Origin: Casp-Chloro-G3 sp002816715
GTDB taxonomy: Bacteria; Chloroflexota; Dehalococcoidia; Lucifugimonadales; UBA3495
DNA length: 42,034 nt
Assembly: GCA_027623815.1 (NCBI GenBank)
Contig: JAQBUV010000013.1
Location: forward strand, 1-42,034
Direction of reading: 5' to 3'
Program-made: the position numbers and the translations under genes
The notes under the pieces: generated by a model
What the model was told of the DNA's origin: nothing
Seen by the model: the letters and a program-made list of their open reading frames with translations, nothing else
The model's database searches: none
Shown: piece after piece, positions 34,041 through 42,010 of the stretch
Layout of the letters: each line of letters begins with the position of its first letter
Numbering within the stretch: the first letter of the stretch is position 1

Positions 34041-34107
34041 GCGTCATTCCGGCGTAAGCTGGAATCCAGGGAATGAAACTGGACGCTGGCTTTTGCCGGT
34101 GCGACTC
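34041..34107 (+). repeat. Dispersed element D, copy 2
   Basis: GCGTCATTCCGGCGTAAGC, GGAATCCAGG and CTGGCTTTTGCCGGTGCGAC define an imperfect palindrome related to 29464-29547. It lies in the 401-bp gap 33898-34298 before thrB, where I see no gene. Confidence 0.75.
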
Positions 34108-34298
34108 TGGCGCCTTTGCGGGGTAAGATGCGATTGCCCTGCTACAAGCTTTTCCCCGTCTTGCCGCCATCGTTGGTATGCTGTAGAGTCTAAGACGCGT
34201 CTGCTGCGCAGCATTTAATTGGATGGTGCCAGGGTGCTGGCGGCAAAACCCTGCTAATGCAGACATCGTCTTTCCCAAGGCAAATTTAGGCAGGCTAG

Positions 34299-35213
34299 AT
34301 GAACCCAATCCGCGTACTCTCCCCCGCGACCACCGCTAACCTTGGCCCAGGGTTCGACTGTCTGGGTATGTCCGTCGATTTGTGGAATCGGCTGGATGTG
34401 TTGCCCGCCGAAAACGGCAGCCTGCCGCTGGTAGAGGTCATCGGTGAAGGTGAAGGCGAGTTGCCCACCGACAGCCGCAATCTGGTCTACCAGGCGATGG
34501 AGTTTCTGTTCCGTGAAGCGGATGAGAGCCTGCCTCCCTTGCACTTAATTTGTCATAATAAAGTGCCGCTCAGCCGTGGATTGGGCAGCAGCGCCGCCGC
34601 CATTGCCAGCGGACTGGTCGCGGCCAACGCTCTATGTAGCCATACCTTTTCTTCCAACGAACTGCTGGAGATGGCTGCCACCATTGAAGGTCACCCGGAC
34701 AACGTCGCCGCCACGATTTTCGGCGGGCTGAGATTGGTGATTAGCGATCAGGATAAGCTATACACCGTGCCGATCAGCATGCCGTCGGAAGTCCATGCGG
34801 TGTTGCTAGTCCCCGAGGTCAGGATTGCCACCGAGGACGCCCGGCGAGTGCTTCCGGACATGGTCAGCGTAGCCGATGCGGTTTTCAACATGGGGCGCAT
34901 TGCGCTCCTGGTGGCGGGCATGACCACCAACCACCCGGAATATCTGAGCGTCGCGACCCAAGACCAAATGCACCAGCCCTATCGCCAGACAATATTCCCG
35001 GCGATGAAGGTGATCTTCAAAGCAGCCCGGGACGCCGGAGCTTTGGGGGTGTTCCTTTCCGGCAGTGGCTCAACCATCATGGCGTTGACGCAGGGACGGG
35101 AGATGACGGTGGCCTACGAGATGGCTGAAGCGGCCCGTCAAACCGAGTTAGAGTATACAGTCGAAGTGACTAAACCCACCTTGCTGGGCGCACACCTGGT
35201 CGATTCTGGATAG
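34299..35213 (+). CDS. thrB: Homoserine kinase
   Basis: The 304-residue GHMP kinase phosphorylates homoserine on the way to threonine. It opens with RVLSPATTANLGPGFDCLG (substrate motif 1), has the ATP loop VPLSRGLGSSAAAIASG (motif 2), the EGHPDNVAATIFGG segment, and GVFLSGSGSTIMAL (motif 3) near the C terminus. The length is normal for ThrB. The start is ATG at 34299 with a weak ribosome site. Aspartate kinase follows 64 bp downstream, so two steps of the aspartate pathway are together. Confidence 0.95.
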   Translation: MNPIRVLSPATTANLGPGFDCLGMSVDLWNRLDVLPAENGSLPLVEVIGEGEGELPTDSRNLVYQAMEFLFREADESLPPLHLICHNKVPLSRGLGSSAAAIASGLVAANALCSHTFSSNELLEMAATIEGHPDNVAATIFGGLRLVISDQDKLYTVPISMPSEVHAVLLVPEVRIATEDARRVLPDMVSVADAVFNMGRIALLVAGMTTNHPEYLSVATQDQMHQPYRQTIFPAMKVIFKAARDAGALGVFLSGSGSTIMALTQGREMTVAYEMAEAARQTELEYTVEVTKPTLLGAHLVDSG

Positions 35214-35277
35214 CGGCCTGTGCGCCTCAGCGGTTTCGGACTCAACCAGTTAATTTGTTTTCATTAGGTTTCGATCA

Positions 35278-36507
35278 ATGGCATTGGTAGTCCATAAATA
35301 TGGCGGCAGTTCGGTGGCCGACGCGGAGCGAATCCGAAATGTGGCCAGGCGTATCGTCAGGGTCAAGGACTCTGGTTTAGATATCGTGGCGGTGGTATCG
35401 GCGATGGGCGACACCACCGACGATCTAATCGAACTGGCCCACACCGTTTCGTCAGACCCAGACCCTCGGGAAATGGACTTGCTCCTGTCCACCGGAGAAC
35501 TGGTGTCCTGCACCTTGCTGACCATGGCTTTGCGCTCTTTGGGTTATCCGGCCATCAGCCTCAGTGGGCCTCAGGCTGGTATTCACACCGACACCATGTA
35601 CGGGCGGGCCCGCATCCACAGTGTAGACCCCGACCGTATCAAATCCGAGCTTCAGAAAGGCCGGGTAGTGGTGGTGGCTGGCTTCCAGGGCATAACCGAA
35701 GACCTGGACATCACTACCCTGGGCAGGGGCGGCTCCGACACTACCGCCGTGGCCCTGGCGGCAGCTTTGGGCGCAGAACGGTGCGACATCTATACTGATG
35801 TCGAGGGTATCTACACCGCCGACCCGCGGATAGTCCCGAATGCCAGAAAGATGTCGGAAGTGGGCTATGAAGAGATGCTGGAGTTGGCCAGCTATGGGGC
35901 TAAAATGCACCCCAGGTCAATTGAGTTGGGCGCGGTGTATCAGGTTCCGATCTACGTGGCGTCCAGCTTCACCGACGCACCGGGCACTTTGATCCAGCAA
36001 TCAGCAGATGAGCGCAAAATGGAAAATAGAATAAAAGTCACTGGAATTGCCACCCAAGCCAACGTAGCCAAGATCACTGTGCGCGCCGTCCCCGACCGGC
36101 CCGGTATCGCCGCCGCATTGTTTGAGCCGCTGGCTAAGGGTGGGATCAGCGTGGACACCATAGTGCAGAATACCAGCGAGGAGCGCACCACCGATATCAG
36201 CTTCACCGTCAGTCGGGCTGATCTGCCCCACGCCTTACGGGAGGTTGAGTCCCTTAAAGAGACTCTGGGAGCCGCTAGCGTGTTTAGCGACCCCACGCTG
36301 GCATCGGTGAGTGTTGTTGGTTCGGGTATGCAAAACACCCCTGGTTACGCCTCGCGCATGTTCCGCATTTTGGCCGATGGCAACGTGAACATTGACATGA
36401 TAACCACCTCTGAGATTCGCATCTCCTGCATTGTCAGGGAGGAGCAGGCCGCCGAGGCTGTCCGCCTCCTGCACCGAGGATTTCAACTTGATATGGAAGG
36501 CCAGTAG
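35278..36507 (+). CDS. lysC: Aspartate kinase
   Basis: The 409-residue enzyme catalyses the first step of lysine, threonine and methionine synthesis. The kinase domain starts VVHKYGGSSVADAERIRNVA and contains VAGFQGITEDLDITTLGRGG and GAERCDIYTDVEGIYTADPR. The C-terminal part carries two ACT domains (from about residue 260; ITVRAVPDRPGIAAALFE and VSVVGSGMQNTPGYASRMF), the site of feedback inhibition by lysine or threonine. It is monofunctional, with no homoserine dehydrogenase domain. The start is ATG at 35278. Confidence 0.96.
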   Translation: MALVVHKYGGSSVADAERIRNVARRIVRVKDSGLDIVAVVSAMGDTTDDLIELAHTVSSDPDPREMDLLLSTGELVSCTLLTMALRSLGYPAISLSGPQAGIHTDTMYGRARIHSVDPDRIKSELQKGRVVVVAGFQGITEDLDITTLGRGGSDTTAVALAAALGAERCDIYTDVEGIYTADPRIVPNARKMSEVGYEEMLELASYGAKMHPRSIELGAVYQVPIYVASSFTDAPGTLIQQSADERKMENRIKVTGIATQANVAKITVRAVPDRPGIAAALFEPLAKGGISVDTIVQNTSEERTTDISFTVSRADLPHALREVESLKETLGAASVFSDPTLASVSVVGSGMQNTPGYASRMFRILADGNVNIDMITTSEIRISCIVREEQAAEAVRLLHRGFQLDMEGQ

Positions 36508-36513
36508 ACGGGC

Positions 36514-37263
36514 GTGCCAGATCCTGAGTCGCCCTTGTCTGAGCCGTTGCAGTCCCCGTTTCTTTCAATAGTAATTCCGGCTTATAACGAAGAATCCCGT
36601 ATTCTAGAGACTCTGGGGCAGGTGGTCGAGTTTCTGGCCTCCCAGAGCTACTCTTGGGAGGTGGTGGTGGTAGACGACGGCAGTACCGACGGCACCGCCT
36701 CGTTGGTCAGCGACTTCGCCTCCAGACATTCCAGCGTTCGCCTGATTACCGTGCCCCACCGGGGTAAGGGCTGGGCGGTCAAGCACGGCATGCTGGACGC
36801 CGCCGGTGCCTATCGCTTCCTCTGTGATGCGGATCTCTCCATGCCGATTGAGCAGGTGGAACGTTTCTTGCCGCCCCAGTTGGACGGTGTTGACATTGCC
36901 ATTGGCTCTCGTGAAGCGCCCAATTCCAGGCGCATTGGTGAACCCGCCCGTCGGCACACCATGGGGCGGTTGTTCAACGGTCTGGTGCGGGTTTTGGCGG
37001 TGCCTGGCCTGGACGATACTCAGTGCGGCTTCAAATGCTTCAGAGGCGAGATTGTATCGGAGTTGTTCCAACGGCAGACCCTGGACGGGTTCGCCTTTGA
37101 TGTCGAATTGCTTTTTATGGCGTACCGGTCTGGGATGAAGATTCAAGAGGTGGGTATCGATTGGTACTATCGGGATCAGAGTAAAGTTCGTCAGATACAC
37201 GACTCGTTCGCAATGACCCGCGATCTACTAAAAATCCGCTGGCGACATAAGAGGCGACGGTAG
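36514..37263 (+). CDS. Family 2 glycosyltransferase (dolichyl/polyprenyl-phosphate glucosyltransferase-like)
   Basis: The 249-residue GT-A enzyme shows LSIVIPAYNEESRI, VVVVDDGSTDGT, HRGKGWAVKHGM, the metal-binding DADLSMP, and LDDTQCGFKCFRGEI. These features match dolichyl-phosphate beta-glucosyltransferase-like proteins that load a sugar on a polyprenyl phosphate. There is no C-terminal membrane anchor. The start is GTG at 36514, with GGAAGG inside the end of lysC; the 6-bp gap indicates co-transcription. It may serve envelope glycosylation together with uppP. Confidence 0.88.
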   Translation: MPDPESPLSEPLQSPFLSIVIPAYNEESRILETLGQVVEFLASQSYSWEVVVVDDGSTDGTASLVSDFASRHSSVRLITVPHRGKGWAVKHGMLDAAGAYRFLCDADLSMPIEQVERFLPPQLDGVDIAIGSREAPNSRRIGEPARRHTMGRLFNGLVRVLAVPGLDDTQCGFKCFRGEIVSELFQRQTLDGFAFDVELLFMAYRSGMKIQEVGIDWYYRDQSKVRQIHDSFAMTRDLLKIRWRHKRRR

Positions 37264-37443
37264 CGTTTTGTGTAGGAAATTGTGGGGGTATCTGCTAGAA
37301 AGACAAATGGGCCCCGTGTTTTCTGGCTGTCTGGTAATGGGCGTGTCTAAACAATTTGTTTGGGTTTAGTTGGGAATTATCTGGGTTATCGATATGGGCA
37401 GCCAACCCACGATAGATCATCTCCTTTTGGAGCCAAAATGGAC

Positions 37444-37473
37444 TTGACCTGACGTGTGGATTTATTGTATTTA
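37444..37473 (+). promoter_or_regulatory. Putative promoter for the structured leader and TPR gene
   Basis: TTGACC (37444-37449) and TATTTA (37468-37473) are 18 bp apart. Transcription would begin near 37480, giving a leader of about 178 nt. The remainder of the 394-bp gap 37264-37657 holds no gene. Confidence 0.45.
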
Positions 37474-37508
37474 CTTAAGTAAGCTTTTTTATGAGGACTT
37501 CTTCCGAA

Positions 37509-37644
37509 TAGATCATTGAAATGGCTAGTACACCTTCGCGCAGTTCTTTCGGTAGTTTTAATATGCTCATCGCTGCTAATTTCGGTGAGCTAAACTACCG
37601 AGATATTTAGCCCAGAGTGTACTAGTGAAGTTGAGGTAGATCTA
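37509..37644 (+). ncRNA. Multi-stem structured RNA element in the 5' leader
   Basis: Nested complementary arms are visible: TAGATC 37509-37514 with GATCTA 37639-37644; CTAGTACAC 37525-37533 with GTGTACTAG 37617-37625; CGGTAGTTT 37550-37558 with AAACTACCG 37592-37600, extendable by TTT/AGA; GCTCATCG 37565-37572 with CGGTGAGC 37583-37590 (one G-T pair) around a 10-nt loop. A large, nearly symmetric internal loop (about 13 nt per side) separates the middle stems. The element ends just before the ribosome site of the TPR gene. It could be a cis-regulator or a processed small RNA. It matches no riboswitch I recognise. Confidence 0.6.
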
Positions 37645-37657
37645 ATTCTGGAGACGG

Positions 37658-38443
37658 ATGGATATGGAACTGAAGACTGAGAATCAATATAGGTCCAAGA
37701 AGGAACTGAGCAGGGACGCCATAGCCCTGGCGTTGAGCGGAGAATGGGAACGCGCTGCCGAGATGAACCAGGCAATACTGGATCAGACTCCCGATGACGT
37801 TGAAGCGATGAACCGATTGGGCAAGGCGTTAACGGAAGTTGGCGAATATGGCAGCGCTAGGGATGTTCTGGTGCGGGTGGTGAGCGCAGCCCCTTACAAT
37901 AATATTGCCAAGAAGAACCTGGCCCGGCTGGAGCAAATTGAAAGTGGGCCCACGCCCGCCAGGCAGGTCAAGAAGGTCGCCGGTGTCCCCAAGTTTCTTA
38001 TTGAAGGAAGCGGCAAGTCTGGCACAACCATCCTGCAAAAACCTGGTGCCGGCCGGGTGGTGGCCAGTATCGCCCCGGGCGATCCAGTCAGCCTGGCAGT
38101 GGAGAACAACGCGATCTGCGTGTACGTCAATGATGGCGATTACCTGGGCAGGGTGGAGCCTAAATTAGGCCGACGCCTGATCAATCTGCTGGAAGGCGGC
38201 AACAAGTATGAGGCCGCGGTGATTAGCATTAAGGAACAGGGTGTATCAATAATTATCCGCGAAACCTACCGCCACCCCAGCCAGCACAACGTATGCTCCT
38301 TCCCTTCCAAGAGTAAGGAAGAAAATCGGGTCTATCTGGGGGAGAACCTGATGCGCTACATTGGGGAGAATGACCTAGAGGATGATGACGAGGAAGCGGT
38401 CATCATAGACGAACCATCAGATGATTTGGAGTGGGACGAGTAA
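37658..38443 (+). CDS. TPR protein with HIRAN-like domain and acidic tail
   Basis: The 261-residue protein is not a family I can name. Residues about 15-90 form tetratricopeptide-like helices (IALALSGEWERAAEMNQAIL, then EAMNRLGKALTEVGEYGSAR). Residues about 125-190 resemble a HIRAN fold, with SLAVENNAICVYVNDGDYLG followed by VEPKLGRRLINLLEGG. HIRAN domains elsewhere bind single-stranded DNA ends; that function is inference here. The last about 25 residues are strongly acidic (NDLEDDDEEAVIIDEPSDD). The start is ATG at 37658 with GGAGACGG directly upstream; ATG at 37664 is an alternative. It is preceded by a structured leader and followed by an intrinsic terminator, so it is monocistronic. Confidence 0.7.
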   Translation: MDMELKTENQYRSKKELSRDAIALALSGEWERAAEMNQAILDQTPDDVEAMNRLGKALTEVGEYGSARDVLVRVVSAAPYNNIAKKNLARLEQIESGPTPARQVKKVAGVPKFLIEGSGKSGTTILQKPGAGRVVASIAPGDPVSLAVENNAICVYVNDGDYLGRVEPKLGRRLINLLEGGNKYEAAVISIKEQGVSIIIRETYRHPSQHNVCSFPSKSKEENRVYLGENLMRYIGENDLEDDDEEAVIIDEPSDDLEWDE

Positions 38444-38509
38444 ACTCTACAGTCCCCTTCTTGATATTTAAGGCCCTCGGTATCCCCGAATCCTGCTTGG
38501 ACTAGGCGG

Positions 38510-38545
38510 TCGCTCATCCTGGAAATATGGATGAGCGATTTTTTT
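38510..38545 (+). terminator. Intrinsic terminator after the TPR gene
   Basis: TCGCTCATCC (38510-38519) pairs perfectly with GGATGAGCGA (38529-38538) around a 9-nt loop and is followed by seven T residues (38539-38545). It lies 67 nt after the stop codon and separates the gene from the convergent signalling operon. Confidence 0.92.
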
Positions 38546-38664
38546 GATCAATCAGCGATGGGAAAAGTGGCGTTTGGAGGCCAGAATAGATTATGGTTAA
38601 TCCCGGTGGCTGTGAAAATGTGCCGATTCAAGCATTCGCAGACGAATCTCAGGTGGCTCTGGTG

Positions 38665-39045
38665 TCACGCCGCTTTTTGGGCCTCTGCCTCTGCCCCCAT
38701 GATTTTTGATTCCAAGTCTTCTGGGTCCCAGGGTTTCACAATGTAACTCCAAGCCCCGGCATCCGTGGCAGTATTGATGTCCAACTCTTGACCTTTGGCG
38801 CTGACCATAATCACCGGCACCGAATTCGTAGCCGGGTTGATCTTCAGCTTCTGCAGCACTTCAAACCCGTCCATAACTGGCATCATCACGTCCAGCAGAA
38901 TAATGTCCGGATGTTCTTCAAGAGCGCACTGATACCCTGCCCCTCCATCGGCGGCTTCCACCACGTCATAGCCCAGGTCAGATAAAGAGTCTACCAGCAA
39001 GTCTCGTATGTCTTGGTCGTCTTCCACGACTAGGATTTTTGTCAT
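38665..39045 (-). CDS. Single-domain response regulator (CheY-like)
   Basis: The 126-residue protein is a lone receiver domain. Acidic pocket residues are in VVEDDQD, the phosphoacceptor is Asp52 in IILLDVMMP, and the conserved Thr/Ser and Lys are in IMVSAKG and YIVKPWDPED. No output domain is attached, so it acts through protein contacts, as CheY does. The start is ATG at 39045 with a weak G-rich site. It is the last gene of the operon that contains a receiver-kinase and a receiver-ATPase, 29 bp after the latter. Confidence 0.93.
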   Translation of the reverse strand: MTKILVVEDDQDIRDLLVDSLSDLGYDVVEAADGGAGYQCALEEHPDIILLDVMMPVMDGFEVLQKLKINPATNSVPVIMVSAKGQELDINTATDAGAWSYIVKPWDPEDLESKIMGAEAEAQKAA

Positions 39046-39074
39046 TAGGGTCTACCCCCCGTTCAAATTAAGTC

Positions 39075-40313
39075 TTAGGTCTTGTTAAAGGGTATGAGGC
39101 GCGCTCCGGTTTCGGGCTCAACGACAAACGCCACGCTATTATTGCCGCTCAATTCGGTGGTATTCATTTTGTTCACCTGGAGGATTCTCATACTCTTCCC
39201 TCGTACCTGCTCAGATCCCAATGTAAAAAAGCCGTCGCACAATGTGCGTAGACGCATGAACATCTCTGAGCCGAAGGCATACGAGTGGACCGACACCAAA
39301 ATGGTCCTGCCATTATTGCCCAGGCGTCGGCAGGCGCTAAAAAAGGCGATGACCGCCTGCTCCGGACAAGAACCGGCCAGATCGGTGATTGAGTCGACTA
39401 CGATGAACTCAGCGCCCCGTGACAACCTTTCAATAGCCTGGGATAGACTGTTGAGCACTGGCGCCGCTTCCTCGCCTTCAGTTGGTTCCGGCACCGGATA
39501 GACGGTGAGCTTGTTTGTTCTGAGATACTTGGTTACGTCCAGACCAATGGAAGCCATTTGGGTGGCCAACTCGCTGGAACTGAACTCCGAGGTGAAAAAC
39601 GCCACTCCGTAGCCGCCTTCTAACGCTCCCCAGGCCAGGTGTTGGCAAATGACGCTCTTGCCAGCAGCGGCGGCGCCAACAGCGACATTAAGGGTTCCAA
39701 TGGGCAAGCCGCCGCCCATTTTCTCGTCAAGAGCGGGCAGTTTCTCCCCGGTGGTTATGACTTCAACTTCATCACCTTCTTTGTTGGTGATGGTGGGTTT
39801 CTTTTTCCGGCCCGACTTGAGCTTGGCCATTGCTCCTTGGGACATGAACTGCTTGGCCTCGTCTGCCGAAATGTTCAGGCTGGCTGACCCCAAATCTGTT
39901 TCATCCGACTCACCAGCTTCAGAAGACTGAGTCTTGGCGGTTTTGCTTGCTTCCCGGAGGGCCACCCGGAGGGTCGCCTCTACTACGCCAGGTTCCCAGG
40001 GTTTGTTGAGATAATGGGTAACGCCCATTTTTAAGCCAGCGCTTTCTCCTACCGTGGCGGGCATAGCAGTGAGCAATATTACTGGTAACTCTTCAGTCGC
40101 TGGGTCTTCACGCAGCTTACCCAGCACCTCCAGCCCGTCCATGCAGGGCATCCAGATATCCAACAAGACAATATCCGGGTGGTCAGTGGCAATTCTTTCC
40201 AGGGCGGATCTGCCGTCGCTGGCTTCAATCACCTCGAGACCGGCATCCAGGAGGGTATCTACCAGCAACTCTCTAATGTCAAATTCGTCGTCTACAACCA
40301 GCACGGTAGTCAT
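39075..40313 (-). CDS. Receiver domain fused to ArlH/KaiC-like RecA-fold ATPase
   Basis: The 412-residue protein joins an N-terminal receiver (1-120, phosphoacceptor Asp52 in IVLLDIWMP, Lys104 in NKPWEP) to a C-terminal RecA/KaiC-type ATPase through a charged linker (about 123-190). The ATPase has Walker A GAAAAGKS (213-220) and Walker B EFIVVDSITDLA (Asp307). The surrounding sequence, LPALDEKMGGGLPIGTLNVA and VAFFTSEFSSSELATQM, resembles ArlH (FlaH), the archaellum assembly/switch ATPase, and related KaiC-family signalling ATPases. The start is ATG at 40313 with GTGAGGA upstream. It sits between a receiver-kinase gene and a lone receiver. The combination suggests phosphorylation-controlled ATP binding; linkage to a motility machine is inference. 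Confidence 0.85.
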   Translation of the reverse strand: MTTVLVVDDEFDIRELLVDTLLDAGLEVIEASDGRSALERIATDHPDIVLLDIWMPCMDGLEVLGKLREDPATEELPVILLTAMPATVGESAGLKMGVTHYLNKPWEPGVVEATLRVALREASKTAKTQSSEAGESDETDLGSASLNISADEAKQFMSQGAMAKLKSGRKKKPTITNKEGDEVEVITTGEKLPALDEKMGGGLPIGTLNVAVGAAAAGKSVICQHLAWGALEGGYGVAFFTSEFSSSELATQMASIGLDVTKYLRTNKLTVYPVPEPTEGEEAAPVLNSLSQAIERLSRGAEFIVVDSITDLAGSCPEQAVIAFFSACRRLGNNGRTILVSVHSYAFGSEMFMRLRTLCDGFFTLGSEQVRGKSMRILQVNKMNTTELSGNNSVAFVVEPETGARLIPFNKT

Positions 40314-40382
40314 AACTATTAATCCTCACTATGGGTGGCTGGGAATGCACCGGTTCCCTGAGTTGATCGTGAGTAACAAAGG

Positions 40383-41633
40383 CTAACCATTTTCGATCAA
40401 CTCCGGCTGGGTTGGAATAGCACAATTACTGAACGGTGTTTCTGCCCGCTGCCAGGTGAAGTGAAAAGTAGTCCCCTCACCAATGGCGCTCTCCGTCCAA
40501 ATAGCCCCGTTGTGCGCTTCAATCAGGTGCTTCGTAATGTACAGTCCCAGCCCAGTGCCTGATTGTTTGCGGGTTGAAGTGTTGTCGGCGCGGAAGAACT
40601 TGGTAAACAGTCTGGCCTGGTCTGCTTCAGAAATACCCATGCCGGTGTCTGAGATGTCAATCTGAACATGCTCGTCTTGCTGCGAAGCGGAGATGGTGAC
40701 TTTTGACTCTGCTGGCGAGTACTTGACGGCGTTGCTCAGCAGGTTAGTCAAAACTTGACCGAATCTAAGTTGGTCGGCCATTACCATTCCGACATCGGGT
40801 GGAATGGCCATTGTCAGGTTTATTTTCTTTTCGCTGATCTGGCTCTGCATCGACTGAACGGCGTCCCCTATTTCGCCAAGCACGTCCAGGTCCAAAAGGG
40901 TCAATTCCAGGCCTCCCGCTTCAATCCGGGAAATGTCCAGCAGGTCGTCAACCAGGGCTTTCAAACGATAGGCGTTTCTCTGCACCGTGGTTAAATACTT
41001 GGCTTGCTTCTCGTTAAGTTCACCCACGGTGTCTCTGCGCAGCAACATGCGGTCAACGTAGCCAATGATGCTGGTTAATGGGGTCTTCAGTTCGTGCGTG
41101 GCGGAGGTCAGGATTTGGGTCTTGGCCAGCGACGCCTCCTCTAGCTCCTGGTTCTTGCGTTCTAGATCGCTATATGCCAGCTTCAGTTCCTGATTTTTCT
41201 CCTCAAGGTTGCTAACGTATGAGGACTTGCGTTGGTCCATATCCTGCTTCAAGACCAGCGCGGATTGCACCCGTGCCAGCATCTCAACCATGTTGGGGGG
41301 TTTGGTGATGTAATCAACTGCCCCGGCGGCAAAGGCGGCTTTAAGGTCGTTGCTATCTGCCAACCCGGTGACCATTATTATGGGGATGTCCTTCAATCGT
41401 AATGACGACTTGATTCTGCGGCAGGCCTCTACTCCATCTACTTCAGGCATAGTCACGTCCATCAGGATCAAGTCGGTCTCCACCGTCGTGGAGGATGGGT
41501 CATCCATGCCCAGAAAATCAAAGGCTTGCTGGGCTGACTCTACGGAGGTCACATCGGGATACCCTGCGTCGCTTAATATGGTTTCCAGCATTAGCCGGAT
41601 ACCGAATTGGTCATCCACCACAAGAATGCTCAT
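40383..41633 (-). CDS. Hybrid receiver-histidine kinase
   Basis: The 416-residue protein has an N-terminal receiver (1-125, Asp59 in LILMDVTMP), a coiled coil (about 128-172) rich in Glu, Lys and Leu, then a HisKA dimerisation domain with His180 in SATHELKTPLTSIIGY, and a HATPase domain with N box QVLTNLLSNAVKYSP, G1 DTGMGIS and G2 GTGLGLYI. There are no membrane segments, so it is a soluble kinase that receives input through its own receiver domain. The start is ATG at 41633 with GAGGAAG upstream. It is first in the operon with the receiver-ATPase and lone receiver, its likely phosphorylation partners. Confidence 0.93.
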   Translation of the reverse strand: MSILVVDDQFGIRLMLETILSDAGYPDVTSVESAQQAFDFLGMDDPSSTTVETDLILMDVTMPEVDGVEACRRIKSSLRLKDIPIIMVTGLADSNDLKAAFAAGAVDYITKPPNMVEMLARVQSALVLKQDMDQRKSSYVSNLEEKNQELKLAYSDLERKNQELEEASLAKTQILTSATHELKTPLTSIIGYVDRMLLRRDTVGELNEKQAKYLTTVQRNAYRLKALVDDLLDISRIEAGGLELTLLDLDVLGEIGDAVQSMQSQISEKKINLTMAIPPDVGMVMADQLRFGQVLTNLLSNAVKYSPAESKVTISASQQDEHVQIDISDTGMGISEADQARLFTKFFRADNTSTRKQSGTGLGLYITKHLIEAHNGAIWTESAIGEGTTFHFTWQRAETPFSNCAIPTQPELIENG

Positions 41634-41775
41634 TTGCTTATCTTCCTCTTTGGCAGTAGTGAGTCTTAATAAAACACCGACAATCCCATGCGGCTAGCGA
41701 TCACTAATCAGTGCAGGCATCGGCGGGTAGTCGGCTTGAAAGCGAATCTATGGAGAACGAAGCAATCTACCGAAA

Positions 41776-41940
41776 CTAATGTTGCTGGGGATGCTGCTCG
41801 CGGCAGAGTTTTTCTGCAATTGCTTCCTCCAGCCACTGGCCCAGGCTCTTTTTGCGGGATACTGAGGCAACTCTGGCCTGGTGGTAGGCATCCTCGTTCA
41901 TCCGGATGGTCTTGGCAGTTCGTTGAATTTCTTTATTCAT
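41776..41940 (-). CDS. Small ribbon-helix-helix (Arc/CopG-like) protein
   Basis: A 54-residue frame begins MNKEIQRTAKTIRMNEDAY and continues with SRKKSLGQWLEEAIAEKL. The pattern is a short beta strand with basic residues, then two helices with the SLGQWLEEAI motif, as in ribbon-helix-helix DNA-binding proteins often found as antitoxins or small repressors. The start is ATG at 41940; the Shine-Dalgarno is weak. It lies 142 bp upstream of the hybrid kinase gene on the same strand, so it may regulate that operon. No toxin gene is seen next to it inside the window, but the window ends 94 bp upstream. Confidence 0.7.
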   Translation of the reverse strand: MNKEIQRTAKTIRMNEDAYHQARVASVSRKKSLGQWLEEAIAEKLCREQHPQQH

Positions 41941-42010
41941 GTCGTTAATCCAATGAGGTGGACCCCAAAAATCGGACAGGTGGTTAAGATAGAGTCCCGC
42001 TCCTAGAATG

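Noticed and set aside
37468..37487. Terminator at TTACTTAAGTAA followed by GCTTTTTT
   Set aside because: The palindrome can form only a 4-bp A/T-rich stem, too weak for an intrinsic terminator; it may be an operator-like site but there is no further support.
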